DNA of 64,000 nucleotides from Couchioplanes azureus. GTDB lineage: Bacteria; Actinomycetota; Actinomycetes; Mycobacteriales; Micromonosporaceae. Location: assembly GCF_014648355.1 (NCBI RefSeq), contig NZ_BMQY01000013.1, positions 110,296-174,295 on the forward strand. Direction: 5' to 3'. The notes beneath the pieces were generated by a model. It ran no database searches. It was given only the letters and a program-made list of their open reading frames with translations, and had not been told where the DNA came from. Positions 45,994 through 64,000 of this stretch are shown here, piece by piece. Within the stretch, counting starts at the first letter, position 1. Each line of letters starts with the position of its first letter. The position numbers and the translations under genes are program-made.

Positions 45994-47724
45994 TCACCCT
46001 CCCTGCGGTTCGAGCTGGGAGACGGCGATCTCACGGTACGTGGCATTCTGCGCCAGCAGTTCGTCATGGGTCCCGGTGCCGACCAGCTTGCCGCGGTCCA
46101 GTACCAGGATGCGGTGCGCGTCCCGGATCGCGCTGATCCGCTGCGCCACCACCAGCACGATCGCGTCCGCGGTCTCCCGCGCCAGGGCCGCCCGCACCGC
46201 GGCGTCGGTGGCCGCGTCCAGGGCGGAGAAGCAGTCGTCGAACAGGTAGATCTGCGGGCGGCGGGCGAGCGTACGGGCGATCGCCAACCGCTGACGCTGG
46301 CCGCCGGAGACGTTGGTCCCACCCTGCGTCAGCGGCGCGTCCAGGCCGCCCGGCATGGTCTGGACGAAGTCACGCGCCTGGGCCACCTCGAGGGCATGCC
46401 ACAGCTCGTCGTCCGTGGCGTCCGGATTGCCGAAGCGCAGGTTGCTGGCGACCGTGCCGGAGAACAGGTACGGCCGTTGCGGCACCAGCCCGACGATCCG
46501 GCTCAGCGCGGCGGAACTCATCTCCCGCACGTCCACACCGTTCACCCGGATCACTCCGGCCGTCACGTCGAGCAGGCGTACGATCACCTCCAGAAGTGTG
46601 GTCTTTCCGGAGCCGGTACTGCCGACCACCGCGACCGTCTCCCCCGGCCTCGCCACCAGCTCGATCCCGTCCAGGATGGGCCGTTCGGCGCCGGGGTACC
46701 CGAAGCGGACGGCGCTGACCTCCAGCAGCCGGGCGGGCTGCGGGTCGCGCGGCGCGGCGGGTGCGAGCAGGTCAGGCTCGCTGCCCAGCACCACGGTGAT
46801 CCGCCGAGCGGAGGCCTCCGCGCGCGGAATGGTCAGGAAGACGAGCATCGCGGCGACGGTGGCCATCAGGATCAGCGCCTGATAGCCGAGGAAGGCGGTC
46901 ACGGTGCCGACCTGCACCGCGCCGTCGTCGATGCGGACGGCCCCGGCGTACAGCAGGGCGGCGGTGAACAAGTTCATCACCAGCAGCACCGCCGGGAACA
47001 TCGCGGCGGTGAGCCGGCCGACCCTGAGCGAGATGGCGAGCAGATCGGCGTTGGTGGCGGCGAACCGGCGGCGTTCGTGCTCTTCGCGCACGAAGGCGCG
47101 GATCACCCGGACACCGGAGATCTGCTCGCGCAGCACGTGGCCGATGCGGTCCAGGCCGGTCTGCATCCGCGCGTAGAGCGGGCCCAGCCGAAGCAGGATG
47201 ACCGACGCGGTGACCGAGACGGCGGGGACGATCAGGGTGATCAACGAAGCGAGCGGGAGGTCCGAGCGAACCGCCAGGACGACCCCGCCGGCGCAGACGA
47301 AGGGGGCGGCGAGCGCGACGTTGAGGGCGGTCAGGACGAGTTGCTGGACGTGCTGGACGTCGTTGACGGTACGGGTGACGAGCGACGAGACACCGAAGCG
47401 GGAGGCCTGGTGCACCGACAGGTCGTGGGTGCGGCGGAACACCGCGGCGCGCAGGTCACGGCCGACCGCGGTGGCCGTACGCGAGCCGATCCAGACCGCG
47501 ACGACGCTGAGCGCCACCTGCAGCAGCGCCGTCACCACCATGATCAGCCCGGTGGCGAGGATACGATCGCGGTCGCCCTTCACCACACCGTTGTCGATGA
47601 CGTCGGCGGTCAGCGCCGGCAGCGCGAGGGTGCTGCCGGTCTGGGCGAGCTGCACCAGCACCAGCAGCACCAGCGTGCCGGTGTACGGCGACAGGCGGCC
47701 GCCCAGGAGCCGGAGCAAACTCAC
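45994..47724 (-). CDS. ABC exporter subunit, non-catalytic half (polyene-exporter type)
   Basis: The protein has 576 residues from GTG 47724, with GGGGG upstream; the longer frame to 47829 crosses a probable regulatory site and is not used. It has six membrane helices followed by an ATPase with Walker A GSTGSGKT and signature NVSGGQRQRLAIART (canonical). Its Walker B is IYLFDDCFSALD, in which the catalytic Glu is Asp. Together with the next gene this gives the asymmetric sites known from heterodimeric exporters. It lies upstream in the same operon, probably for polyene export. Confidence 0.82.
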   Translation of the reverse strand: MSLLRLLGGRLSPYTGTLVLLVLVQLAQTGSTLALPALTADVIDNGVVKGDRDRILATGLIMVVTALLQVALSVVAVWIGSRTATAVGRDLRAAVFRRTHDLSVHQASRFGVSSLVTRTVNDVQHVQQLVLTALNVALAAPFVCAGGVVLAVRSDLPLASLITLIVPAVSVTASVILLRLGPLYARMQTGLDRIGHVLREQISGVRVIRAFVREEHERRRFAATNADLLAISLRVGRLTAAMFPAVLLVMNLFTAALLYAGAVRIDDGAVQVGTVTAFLGYQALILMATVAAMLVFLTIPRAEASARRITVVLGSEPDLLAPAAPRDPQPARLLEVSAVRFGYPGAERPILDGIELVARPGETVAVVGSTGSGKTTLLEVIVRLLDVTAGVIRVNGVDVREMSSAALSRIVGLVPQRPYLFSGTVASNLRFGNPDATDDELWHALEVAQARDFVQTMPGGLDAPLTQGGTNVSGGQRQRLAIARTLARRPQIYLFDDCFSALDAATDAAVRAALARETADAIVLVVAQRISAIRDAHRILVLDRGKLVGTGTHDELLAQNATYREIAVSQLEPQGG

Positions 47725-47778
47725 GGCAGCCCCCTTCGCCGGACGATCCTGCCGACGCACAGCCTGCACCGACCGGAT

Positions 47779-47794
47779 CCAGGGAATTCCTAGA
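47779..47794. promoter_or_regulatory. GGAATTCC-core site before exporter operon
   Basis: CCAGGGAATTCCTAGA lies 55-70 bases upstream of the exporter start and 53 bases before the divergent nuclease-like gene. The GGGAATTCC core agrees with the centre of the PimM-type PAS-LuxR consensus CTVGGGAWWTCCCBAG, but the flanks fit only partly. Confidence 0.45.
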
Positions 47795-47846
47795 GTCGTC
47801 CCGGGCATGCTGGACGTCAGCCCCGGCACCGATCGGAAAGGTGGCT

Positions 47847-48548
47847 ATGGTCATCCGTCTCGCCAGCCTGAACCTGCACTGCGGGCTGGATCACCGCGGC
47901 GCCCCGTTCTCCGTCAAGCAGGCGATCGCCGCGCTCGACACCGACGTGATCGTGGCCCAGGAGAACTGGCGGGCGCACGGGTCGGTGAGCCTCGCCGCGT
48001 CCGCGGCGGCGGACTGCGGCTACCCCTCGTTCACCGAGCTCGACCTCGTACCTGACACTCCGCTGGCGGATCTGGAGGTGGTCAGCGGCACGGCCCCGGA
48101 CGAGAAGGGGGCGTGGGGGCTGGCCGTGCTCAGCCGCGTCCCCTGGACACGGCACCTCACGGTGCCGATCGGCGCCGCGCCCGGCGATGTGGTCGGTGAG
48201 CGATCCGCGCAGGTCATCGAGTTTCCCGGCCTGCGGATCGTGAATGTGCACCTCACCCACCGGCTGCTGCACGGGCCGGCCCAGCTACGGCGGTTGCTTG
48301 CCGTCCTGCGCGCGGACGTCATGCCGACGGTCATCGCGGGTGACCTGAACATGTGTCGCCCGACTGTCTACCTGGCCCGCGGCTTCCGGCCGGCGGCGCG
48401 CGGCCGGACGTGGCCGGCGCACCTGCCGCTGGCCCAGCTGGATCACGTGCTGGCGGGAGACGGCGTGCGGGTGACCAACGCCATGGTCGGTCCCGGCGTG
48501 GGGTCGGACCACTTGCCGGTGCGAGCGACGATCTTCCCGCATTCGTAG
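47847..48548 (+). CDS. endonuclease/exonuclease/phosphatase-fold hydrolase
   Basis: The protein has 233 residues from ATG 47847, with GGAAAGG upstream. It has the EEP fold motifs: SLNLHCGLD at the first strand, VIVAQENWR with the metal-binding Glu, GLAVLSRVP, NVHLTHR, GDLNM and the closing GSDHLPVRATI with the catalytic Asp-His. It cuts a phosphodiester or phosphomonoester whose identity cannot be read from the sequence. It lies between the exporter and the polyene operon and may be unrelated to either. Confidence 0.8.
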   Translation: MVIRLASLNLHCGLDHRGAPFSVKQAIAALDTDVIVAQENWRAHGSVSLAASAAADCGYPSFTELDLVPDTPLADLEVVSGTAPDEKGAWGLAVLSRVPWTRHLTVPIGAAPGDVVGERSAQVIEFPGLRIVNVHLTHRLLHGPAQLRRLLAVLRADVMPTVIAGDLNMCRPTVYLARGFRPAARGRTWPAHLPLAQLDHVLAGDGVRVTNAMVGPGVGSDHLPVRATIFPHS

Positions 48549-48586
48549 CCCGGCGCCGGTGCGGCCCGGGCCGCGCCGCGGCAGGT

Positions 48587-48602
48587 CTAAGGAATTCCCC
48601 GG
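48587..48602 (+). promoter_or_regulatory. PimM-like site before polyene operon
   Basis: CTAAGGAATTCCCCGG fits the PAS-LuxR polyene regulator consensus CTVGGGAWWTCCCBAG at 14 of 16 positions. It lies 24 bases upstream of the first gene of the polyene operon, where activators of this family bind next to the -35 region. Confidence 0.6.
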
Positions 48603-48626
48603 TGCCGGCCGTGGGATCAAGATGGG

Positions 48627-50000
48627 GTGAACCCCGCAACCGCGCCCGCTGCCCGGCCCGTGCTGTTCGTCAGCCTGCCGGAGAGCGGGCTTCTGAACCC
48701 GATGCTGGTGCTCGCCGCAGAGCTGGCTCGTCGAGGCGTACCCGACCTGTGGTTCGCCACCGACGAACCGCGCCGGGCGGACGTGGAGGACATCTCGGTC
48801 CAGTTCGCCTCGCTGGGCGCGGTGGTACCCGAACTCTCCGCGGTGACCTGGGACGACAAGGTCTACGCCGAGGTCACCCAGCAGAGCCGGTTCAAGGCGC
48901 ACCGCGCGGTCATCAGGCACACGTACCGGCCGGATCTGCAGGCGGCGAAGTTCCGGGCGCTGGCCAAGGTGGTGGACAAGGTACGCCCGTCTCTGATGGT
49001 GATCGAGTCGTTGTGCGGCTTCGCCGTCGACCTGGCGCTGACCCGCGGGGTCCCGTACGTGCTGAGCGTGCCGTTCCTGCCCAGCAACATCCTCACGGCG
49101 CACAACCCGTTCGCGAAGTCGTACACGCCCAAGGGCTTCCCGGTGCCGCACTCGGGACTGCCGGCCCGGATGACGCCGGCCCAGCGTCTGCAGAACCGGA
49201 TGTTCAAGCTGCGGACCCTGGCCATGTTCTTCCACCCGGCCATGGGCAAGGTGCTGTCCGAGGACGCCCGGATCCGCAAGGAGCTGGGTCTGTCCGCGCC
49301 CAGCCCGATGACCAGGGTCGACGAGGCCCGGATGATCCTCTGCGCGTCGATCCCGGAGCTGGACTACCCGTTCGAGGTGCCGGACAAGCTGAAGCTGGTC
49401 GGCGCAGTGATGCCGCCACTTCCCGAGGCGTCCCCGGACAACGAGGTGGCACGCTGGCTCGACGCCCAGGAGTCGGTCGTCTACATGGGCTTCGGCACCA
49501 TCACCCGGCTCACCGCCGGACAGGTGGGTGCGCTGGTCGAGGTGGCCCGCCGGCTCGACGGCCGCCATGCGGTGCTGTGGAAGCTGCCCACGCAGCAGCA
49601 GCACCTGCTGCCACCCCCCGAGCGGCTGCCGGGCAACCTGCGGATCGAGAACTGGCTGCCCTCGCAACTGGATGTGCTGGCTCATCCCGCGGTGAAGGTC
49701 TTCTTCACCCACGGCGGTGGCAACGGCTTCCACGAGGGCGTGTACTTCGGTAAACCGCTGGTGGTCCGGCCGCTCTGGGTGGACTGCTTCGACCAGGCCG
49801 TCCGGGGCCGCGACGCCGGCATCAGCCTCACCCTGGACCGGCCGATGACCATCGACCCGGACGACGTGGTGGACAAGCTGACCCGCGTGCTGACCGACCC
49901 CGGCTACACCCGGCGCGCCGAGGAGCTCGGCGCGCGCCAGCGCGAGGCCGGCGGCGCCCGGGCCGCGGCCGACCTGATCATCCAGGTGATGTCCCGATGA
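48627..50000 (+). CDS. polyene sugar glycosyltransferase (mycosaminyltransferase-like)
   Basis: The protein has 457 residues from GTG 48627. It is a GT1-family GT-B enzyme, with N-terminal acceptor domain LFVSLPESGLLNPMLVLAAELARR and PYVLSVPFLPSN. The C-terminal donor domain contains VVYMGFGTIT, ENWLPSQLDVLAHPAVKVFF and THGGGNGFHEGVYFGKPLVV. Phrases such as SYTPKGFPVPHSGLP are typical of polyene transferases (NysDI, FscMI). It would attach mycosamine from GDP-mycosamine to the macrolactone. It is the first gene of the polyene operon and overlaps the aminotransferase. A second sugar-extending enzyme is the alternative. Confidence 0.82.
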   Translation: MNPATAPAARPVLFVSLPESGLLNPMLVLAAELARRGVPDLWFATDEPRRADVEDISVQFASLGAVVPELSAVTWDDKVYAEVTQQSRFKAHRAVIRHTYRPDLQAAKFRALAKVVDKVRPSLMVIESLCGFAVDLALTRGVPYVLSVPFLPSNILTAHNPFAKSYTPKGFPVPHSGLPARMTPAQRLQNRMFKLRTLAMFFHPAMGKVLSEDARIRKELGLSAPSPMTRVDEARMILCASIPELDYPFEVPDKLKLVGAVMPPLPEASPDNEVARWLDAQESVVYMGFGTITRLTAGQVGALVEVARRLDGRHAVLWKLPTQQQHLLPPPERLPGNLRIENWLPSQLDVLAHPAVKVFFTHGGGNGFHEGVYFGKPLVVRPLWVDCFDQAVRGRDAGISLTLDRPMTIDPDDVVDKLTRVLTDPGYTRRAEELGARQREAGGARAAADLIIQVMSR

Positions 50001-51058
50001 GCTACAAGTACCCGGTTTCCATGCCATCGTTGGACGGCCGGGAGCTGGAATATGTGACCAGGACCATCGGCGACGGCTGGATCTCGTCGCAGGGTCCGTT
50101 CGTGCCCCGGTTCGAGCAGGCCTTCGCCGATTACCACGGCATCGCGCACGGGGTGGCCTGCTCCTCCGGCACCGCCGCACTGACCCTGGCGCTGCGCGCG
50201 CTGAACGTGGGACCCGGCGACGAGGTGATCGTTCCCGAGTTCACCATGATCGCCTCGGCGTGGGCGGTCACCTACACCGGCGCCACGCCGGTCTTCGTGG
50301 ACTGCGGCGACGACCTGAACATCGACGTCACGAAGATCGAGGCGGCGATCACCGCACGTACCCGGGTGATCATGCCGGTGCACATCTACGGCCGGCGCTG
50401 CGACATGGACCCGATCATGGATCTGGCGTTCCAGTACAACCTGCGGGTGGTCGAGGACTCGGCCGAGGCGCACGGCGTCCGGCCGGTCGGTGACATCGCC
50501 TGCTTCTCGCTGTTCGCCAACAAGATCATCACTTCCGGCGAGGGCGGCATCTGCCTGACGAACGACCCCGGGCTGGCCGGCCAGATCGCCCACCTGCGCG
50601 CGATGGCCTTCACCGCGGACCACAGCTTCCTGCACAAGAAGCTGGCCTACAACTACCGGATGACCGCCATGCAGGCCGCAGTCGCCCTCGCACAGACCGA
50701 ACGCCTCGACGAGATCCTGGCCCGCCGAGCGCAGATCGAGAAGCGCTACGACGACGGTCTGCGCGGCGTCCCCGGCATCACTCTCATGCCTCCGCGCGAC
50801 GTGCTCTGGATGTACGACGTGCGCGCCGAACGCCGCGAGGAGCTGCGCGCCCACCTGGCCGAGGAGGGCATCGAGACCCGGTTGTTCTTCAAGGCGATGA
50901 GCCGCCAGCCCGGATACCTGGACGAGCGCTGGCCCGCGCTGAACGCGACCAGGTTCAGCGAGGACGGCTTCTACCTGCCCACCCACACGTCTCTGACGGA
51001 CACCGACGTCGACTTCATCGTCGCCAGGGTCCGCGAGTTCTCGGAGAGGCCCTCATGA
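49997..51058 (+). CDS. DegT/DnrJ/EryC1 sugar aminotransferase
   Basis: The protein has 353 residues from ATG 49997 (ATGA overlap). It is a PLP enzyme of the nucleotide-sugar aminotransferase family: ACSSGTAALTLALRALNVG, IVPEFTMIASAWAV, EDSAEAHGVRPVG, and Lys176 in SLFANKIITSGEGG as the probable Schiff-base lysine. MTAMQAAVALAQTERLDEI forms the dimer interface. It probably converts GDP-3-keto-6-deoxymannose to GDP-mycosamine, as NysDII and FscMII do. A GDP-mannose dehydratase is also needed and is not in the window. Confidence 0.87.
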   Translation: MSYKYPVSMPSLDGRELEYVTRTIGDGWISSQGPFVPRFEQAFADYHGIAHGVACSSGTAALTLALRALNVGPGDEVIVPEFTMIASAWAVTYTGATPVFVDCGDDLNIDVTKIEAAITARTRVIMPVHIYGRRCDMDPIMDLAFQYNLRVVEDSAEAHGVRPVGDIACFSLFANKIITSGEGGICLTNDPGLAGQIAHLRAMAFTADHSFLHKKLAYNYRMTAMQAAVALAQTERLDEILARRAQIEKRYDDGLRGVPGITLMPPRDVLWMYDVRAERREELRAHLAEEGIETRLFFKAMSRQPGYLDERWPALNATRFSEDGFYLPTHTSLTDTDVDFIVARVREFSERPS

Positions 51059-52236
51059 CCGGCACCGCCGCACCACTGGTCGTCGACTTTCCGCTGCGCA
51101 AGGAAGGCGAGCAGTTCCCACCGCCGCGGTACGTCGAATACCGCCGGCGGGAGGGGCTGGTGCTGTCGTACCTGCCGGACGGCAAGCCGGTCTGGCTGGT
51201 TACCCGGCACGCGGCCGTCCGGGAGATCCTGACCAGCAGGAAGGTCAGCTCGAACCCGGATCGCGAGGGCTTCCCGAACATCGGGGAGACGATGGGCGTA
51301 CCGCGCCAGGACCAGATCCCCGGCTGGTTCGTCGGCCTCGACTCCCCCGACCACGACCGGTTCCGCAAGGCGCTGATCCCGGAGTTCACCGTGCGCCGGG
51401 TCCGCGAGATGCGTCCCGCCATCCAGGCGGTCGTCGACAAGGTGGTCGACGACCTGCTCGCCTCCGGCGGTTCCGCCGACCTGATCAACGACTTCGCACT
51501 GCCCATCCCGTCGCTGGTGATCTCCGCGCTGCTCGGCGTACCGACCGCTGACCGGGAGTTCTTCGAGTCGCGCACCCGCACCCTCGTGGCCATCCGGGCC
51601 TCCACCGACCAGCAGCGCGACACCGCCAGCCGGGAACTGCTGCGCTACATCAACCGGCTGATCGAGATCAAGTCGAAGTGGCCGGGCGACGACCTGCCCA
51701 GCCGGCTGCTCGCGGGCGGTGTGCTGCACCCGCAGGAACTGTCCGGGGTGCTGCTCCTGCTCCTGATCGCCGGGCACGAGACCACCGCGAACAACATCGG
51801 CCTGGGCATCGTCACGCTGCTGGAGAACCCGCAGTGGATCGGCGACGACCGGATCGTCGAGGAACTGCTGCGCCTGCACTCGGTGGCCGATCTGGTCTCG
51901 CTGCGGGTGGCGGTGGAGGACGTGGAGATCTGCGGACAGGTGATCAAGGCCGGCGAGGGCATCGTCCCGCTGGTCGCCGCGGCGAACCACGACGAGGCGG
52001 TGTTCGCCTGCCCGCACATGTTCAACCCGGAACGCAGCGCCCGGCAGCACGTCGCGTTCGGGTACGGCGTCCACCAGTGCCTCGGGCAGAACCTGGTCCG
52101 GGTCGAGATGGAGCTGGCGTACCGGACCCTCTTCGAGCGGATCCCTGGCCTGGCCCTGGCGGTCGGCGAGGAGGGTCTGCCCTACAAGTACGACGGCGTG
52201 CTGCACGGCCTGCACGCGCTGCCGGTCCGCTGGTGA
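51055..52236 (+). CDS. cytochrome P450 (polyene carboxyl-forming type)
   Basis: The protein has 393 residues from ATG 51055, overlapping the aminotransferase. It is a bacterial class I P450: I-helix AGHETTANNIG, ExxR segment EELLRLHSVADLVSLR, and heme loop FGYGVHQCLGQNLVRVE with Cys342. A ferredoxin gene follows 14 bases later. In polyene clusters the P450-ferredoxin pair at this position (FscP/FscFE, NysN/NysM) oxidises the exocyclic methyl branch to a carboxyl group, the likely role here. Confidence 0.87.
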   Translation: MTGTAAPLVVDFPLRKEGEQFPPPRYVEYRRREGLVLSYLPDGKPVWLVTRHAAVREILTSRKVSSNPDREGFPNIGETMGVPRQDQIPGWFVGLDSPDHDRFRKALIPEFTVRRVREMRPAIQAVVDKVVDDLLASGGSADLINDFALPIPSLVISALLGVPTADREFFESRTRTLVAIRASTDQQRDTASRELLRYINRLIEIKSKWPGDDLPSRLLAGGVLHPQELSGVLLLLLIAGHETTANNIGLGIVTLLENPQWIGDDRIVEELLRLHSVADLVSLRVAVEDVEICGQVIKAGEGIVPLVAAANHDEAVFACPHMFNPERSARQHVAFGYGVHQCLGQNLVRVEMELAYRTLFERIPGLALAVGEEGLPYKYDGVLHGLHALPVRW

Positions 52237-52250
52237 GTGGAAGGATCCCC

Positions 52251-52442
52251 ATGCGTATCACGGTGTCCACCGAGACCTGCGTCGGGGCGGGACAGTGCGT
52301 GCTGTCCGCGCCGGACGTGTTCGACCAGGACGACGACGGCGTCGTCGAGGTGCTGGCCGCCGAGCCGGACGCGCAGCAGGCCGAGGCGGTGAGCCTGGCC
52401 GAGCAGTTGTGCCCGTCGGGCGCGATCACCGTGCAGGTCTAG
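52251..52442 (+). CDS. ferredoxin
   Basis: The protein has 63 residues from ATG 52251, with AAGGA upstream. Cluster cysteines are seen in TCVGAGQCVLSAPDVFD and in QLCPSGAITV. The second cysteine of the normal CxxC-type motif is replaced by Ala (CVGAGQC), giving three ligands as in 3Fe-4S ferredoxins that feed actinomycete P450s. It is the electron donor for the P450 just upstream. The acidic middle is typical of the family. Confidence 0.88.
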   Translation: MRITVSTETCVGAGQCVLSAPDVFDQDDDGVVEVLAAEPDAQQAEAVSLAEQLCPSGAITVQV

Positions 52443-52501
52443 CAATTTCTCGGGTTCGCCCCTGATGGGATGACCGCCATCCCCGTACGAAGGAGCTCAG
52501 C

Positions 52502-53275
52502 GTGACGATCGCCGACGACGCCACCACACCCTGGATGCGGCGCTACCATCCGGGCCCGAACCGGCCGGTGCGGCTCGTCTGCTTTCCGCACGCGGGCGGC
52601 TCGGCCAGCTTCTACCACCCGGTGTCGGCCGCGCACGCCGCCACCGCGGACGTCGTCTGCCTGCAGTACCCGGGACGCCAGGATCGGCGCCGGGAGCCGC
52701 TGCACACCAGCATCGCCTCGCTGGCCGACGCCATCACCGCCCAGCTGCGCACGCTCACCGCCCGGCCGACGGTCTTCTTCGGGCACAGCATGGGCGCGGT
52801 CCTGGCGTACGAGACCGCTCTGCGCCTCGAACGTGACGACGCCGGACCCCGCACGGTGATCGCCTCCGGGCGGCGAGGGCCGTCCACGCTGCGCACCGAG
52901 ACCGTGCACGAGCGCGACGACGACGGGGTCATCACCGAGTTGAAGCGCCTCAACGGCACCAACCCCGGCCTGCTGGGCGACGACGAGATCCTGCGCATGG
53001 CGCTGCCCGCGATCCGGGCCGACTACGAGGCCATCGAGTCCTACCGCGGCAGCGCGGATGCCCGGTTGCGCGCCGGCATCACCGTCCTGACCGGGTACGC
53101 GGACCCGCTCACCACCGCCGACGAGGCCGCCGCGTGGCAGCAGCACACCACCGGCGCGTTCCGGCTCACCGGCTTCCCCGGCGGCCACTTCTTCCTTGCC
53201 GACCAGCAGCGTGCCGTGAACGCCGAGATCGCCCGGGACCTGGCGGCCGCTCACCGGGTCGTGGCCGTCCGATAA
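52502..53275 (+). CDS. type II thioesterase
   Basis: The protein has 257 residues from GTG 52502, with AGGAG upstream. It is an alpha/beta hydrolase of the external thioesterase family: LVCFPHAGGSASFYHPVS, QYPGRQDRR, nucleophile Ser96 in FFGHSMGAVLAYE, the acid Asp probably in TGYADPLT, and the catalytic His in FPGGHFFL. Such enzymes remove stalled acyl groups from PKS carrier proteins. Its position between ferredoxin and PABA synthase matches FscTE-type genes of aromatic polyene clusters. Confidence 0.88.
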   Translation: MTIADDATTPWMRRYHPGPNRPVRLVCFPHAGGSASFYHPVSAAHAATADVVCLQYPGRQDRRREPLHTSIASLADAITAQLRTLTARPTVFFGHSMGAVLAYETALRLERDDAGPRTVIASGRRGPSTLRTETVHERDDDGVITELKRLNGTNPGLLGDDEILRMALPAIRADYEAIESYRGSADARLRAGITVLTGYADPLTTADEAAAWQQHTTGAFRLTGFPGGHFFLADQQRAVNAEIARDLAAAHRVVAVR

Positions 53276-53316
53276 CTCGCCCCTGCCGCCGGTAGGACCA
53301 GGACAAGGAGCCGCGC

Positions 53317-55410
<2,094 letters not shown>

Positions 55411-55429
55411 CCCCTCGAGAGGCACTGCC

Positions 55430-60280
<4,851 letters not shown>

Positions 60281-61213
60281 CGTCGCCGGGCGGCCGCGAT
60301 CGCAGACGGCCGCCGCCGGCGAACGGGCCGGCTCGTGACCAGGCGCGGGTGGCGACCAGGTAGAGCGGATAGCCGAACTGGTCGGCGTGCAGCCCGAGGT
60401 CCGCGAAGCGGTCGTCCGCGGCGAACAGCGCCGGCATCGTCTCGCCGTGCAGGTGACCGTGTTCGAGGACGAGCAGGCCGCCGGGGCGCAGCAGCCGGGC
60501 GGCGGTCTCGATGACGCCACGGATCACCCGCAGGCCGTCGGCACCGGCGAAGATGGCGATCGACGGCTGGTGCACCCCGAACTCGGGCGGCAGCGGCGTG
60601 CGCTCCGGTACGAACGGCGGGTTGGACACCACCACGTCCACCGAGCCGGCCAGCTCGGCCAGCACGCCGGGGCTGGTGACATCGCCGCGGTGCAGGTTGA
60701 TGCCGGTGTCGCCGGCGGCCACCCGGTCGGCGGCGTTGCGCTCGGCGAAGCCGTACGCCTGCTCGTCGATCTCCACCGCGTGCACCTCGGCGTCGGGGCG
60801 GCGGTGGGCGATCGCCAGGGCGTGCGCTCCGGCGCCCGTACACAGGTCGACGACCACGGGTGCGGTGCTGCCGGCGAGGTGGGCCACGGCGGGCTCGACG
60901 ACGTCGCCGAAGTCCCGCCGGGGGACGAAGACTCCCGCACCGACGCGCAGCTCCAGCCCGGCGAACGGGGCCACGCCGGTCAGGTACGCCATCGGCACCC
61001 CGGAGACCCGGGCGCCGGTGAGGCGGCGGAACTCGTCGGCGGTCTTCTCGTCCGGCTCGCCGTCGCGGTCGATGTCGGCGACGGCGATGCCGGCCGCGAG
61101 CGCGTACAGCTCTTCGGCGTCGCGGTGCGGGGTGGGGCTCAGGCCCTCCGCTATCGGACCGACCGCCGAGTCGATCAGTGCTCCGATGGTCATGGCGTAC
61201 TCCTCGCAGAGCG

Positions 61214-64000
<2,787 letters not shown>

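Overview
The window is high-GC actinobacterial DNA. Its small conjugative-element genes, integrase types and the polyene cluster at the right edge suggest a Micromonosporaceae-type organism such as an Actinoplanes or Couchiplanes relative. This is inferred from protein character only; no rRNA or tRNA gene was seen.

Layout. 0-13 kb is accessory DNA. It holds a decayed serine recombinase next to a three-gene operon of small CxxC-type proteins, then a 2280-residue secreted protein (12 Ig-like repeats, 3 propeller-like units and an alpha/beta hydrolase) with a lipoprotein gene behind it. After that come two broken tyrosine integrases, a probably frameshifted gene, a methyltransferase and an amine-oxidase fragment. 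At 13-17.3 kb is a tightly coupled set on the minus strand: a GlxA-type regulator, a ThDP enzyme, a cyclase-like protein and a KAS III-like enzyme. This is the enzyme combination known from bacterial carbazole alkaloid pathways.

17.5-27.1 kb is a complete urea module, urtABCDE-ureABCFGD. A GlnR-like array of half-sites lies upstream and a strong stem-loop follows urtA, so urea uptake and hydrolysis are made together, probably under nitrogen control. 27.1-39.4 kb is mixed: mobile-element debris, a SMI1/KNR4 protein, secreted adhesin-like proteins, a glycosidase-like protein with TIG repeats, a DUF4142 protein, a winged-helix regulator, a PadR regulator with a HAAS-type membrane protein, and an acetyltransferase. 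39.4-44 kb holds a secreted alpha-amylase with a recognisable promoter and a polysaccharide deacetylase/glycosyltransferase fusion.

44-64 kb is the left part of an aromatic (PABA-primed) polyene macrolide cluster. It has a heterodimeric ABC exporter and a co-directional operon: sugar transferase, sugar aminotransferase, P450, ferredoxin, thioesterase, aminodeoxychorismate synthase, then a PKS with CoA ligase-ACP-KS-AT-ACP order. Convergent with it lie an NPPF-type methyltransferase and another PKS whose visible module has DH-KR-ACP and continues off the right edge. The first extension module has no ketoreductase, as needed for the p-aminoacetophenone end of candicidin-type heptaenes. Two GGAATTCC-core palindromes resemble PAS-LuxR (PimM-type) sites. 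All assignments come from reading the sequence; no database search was run.
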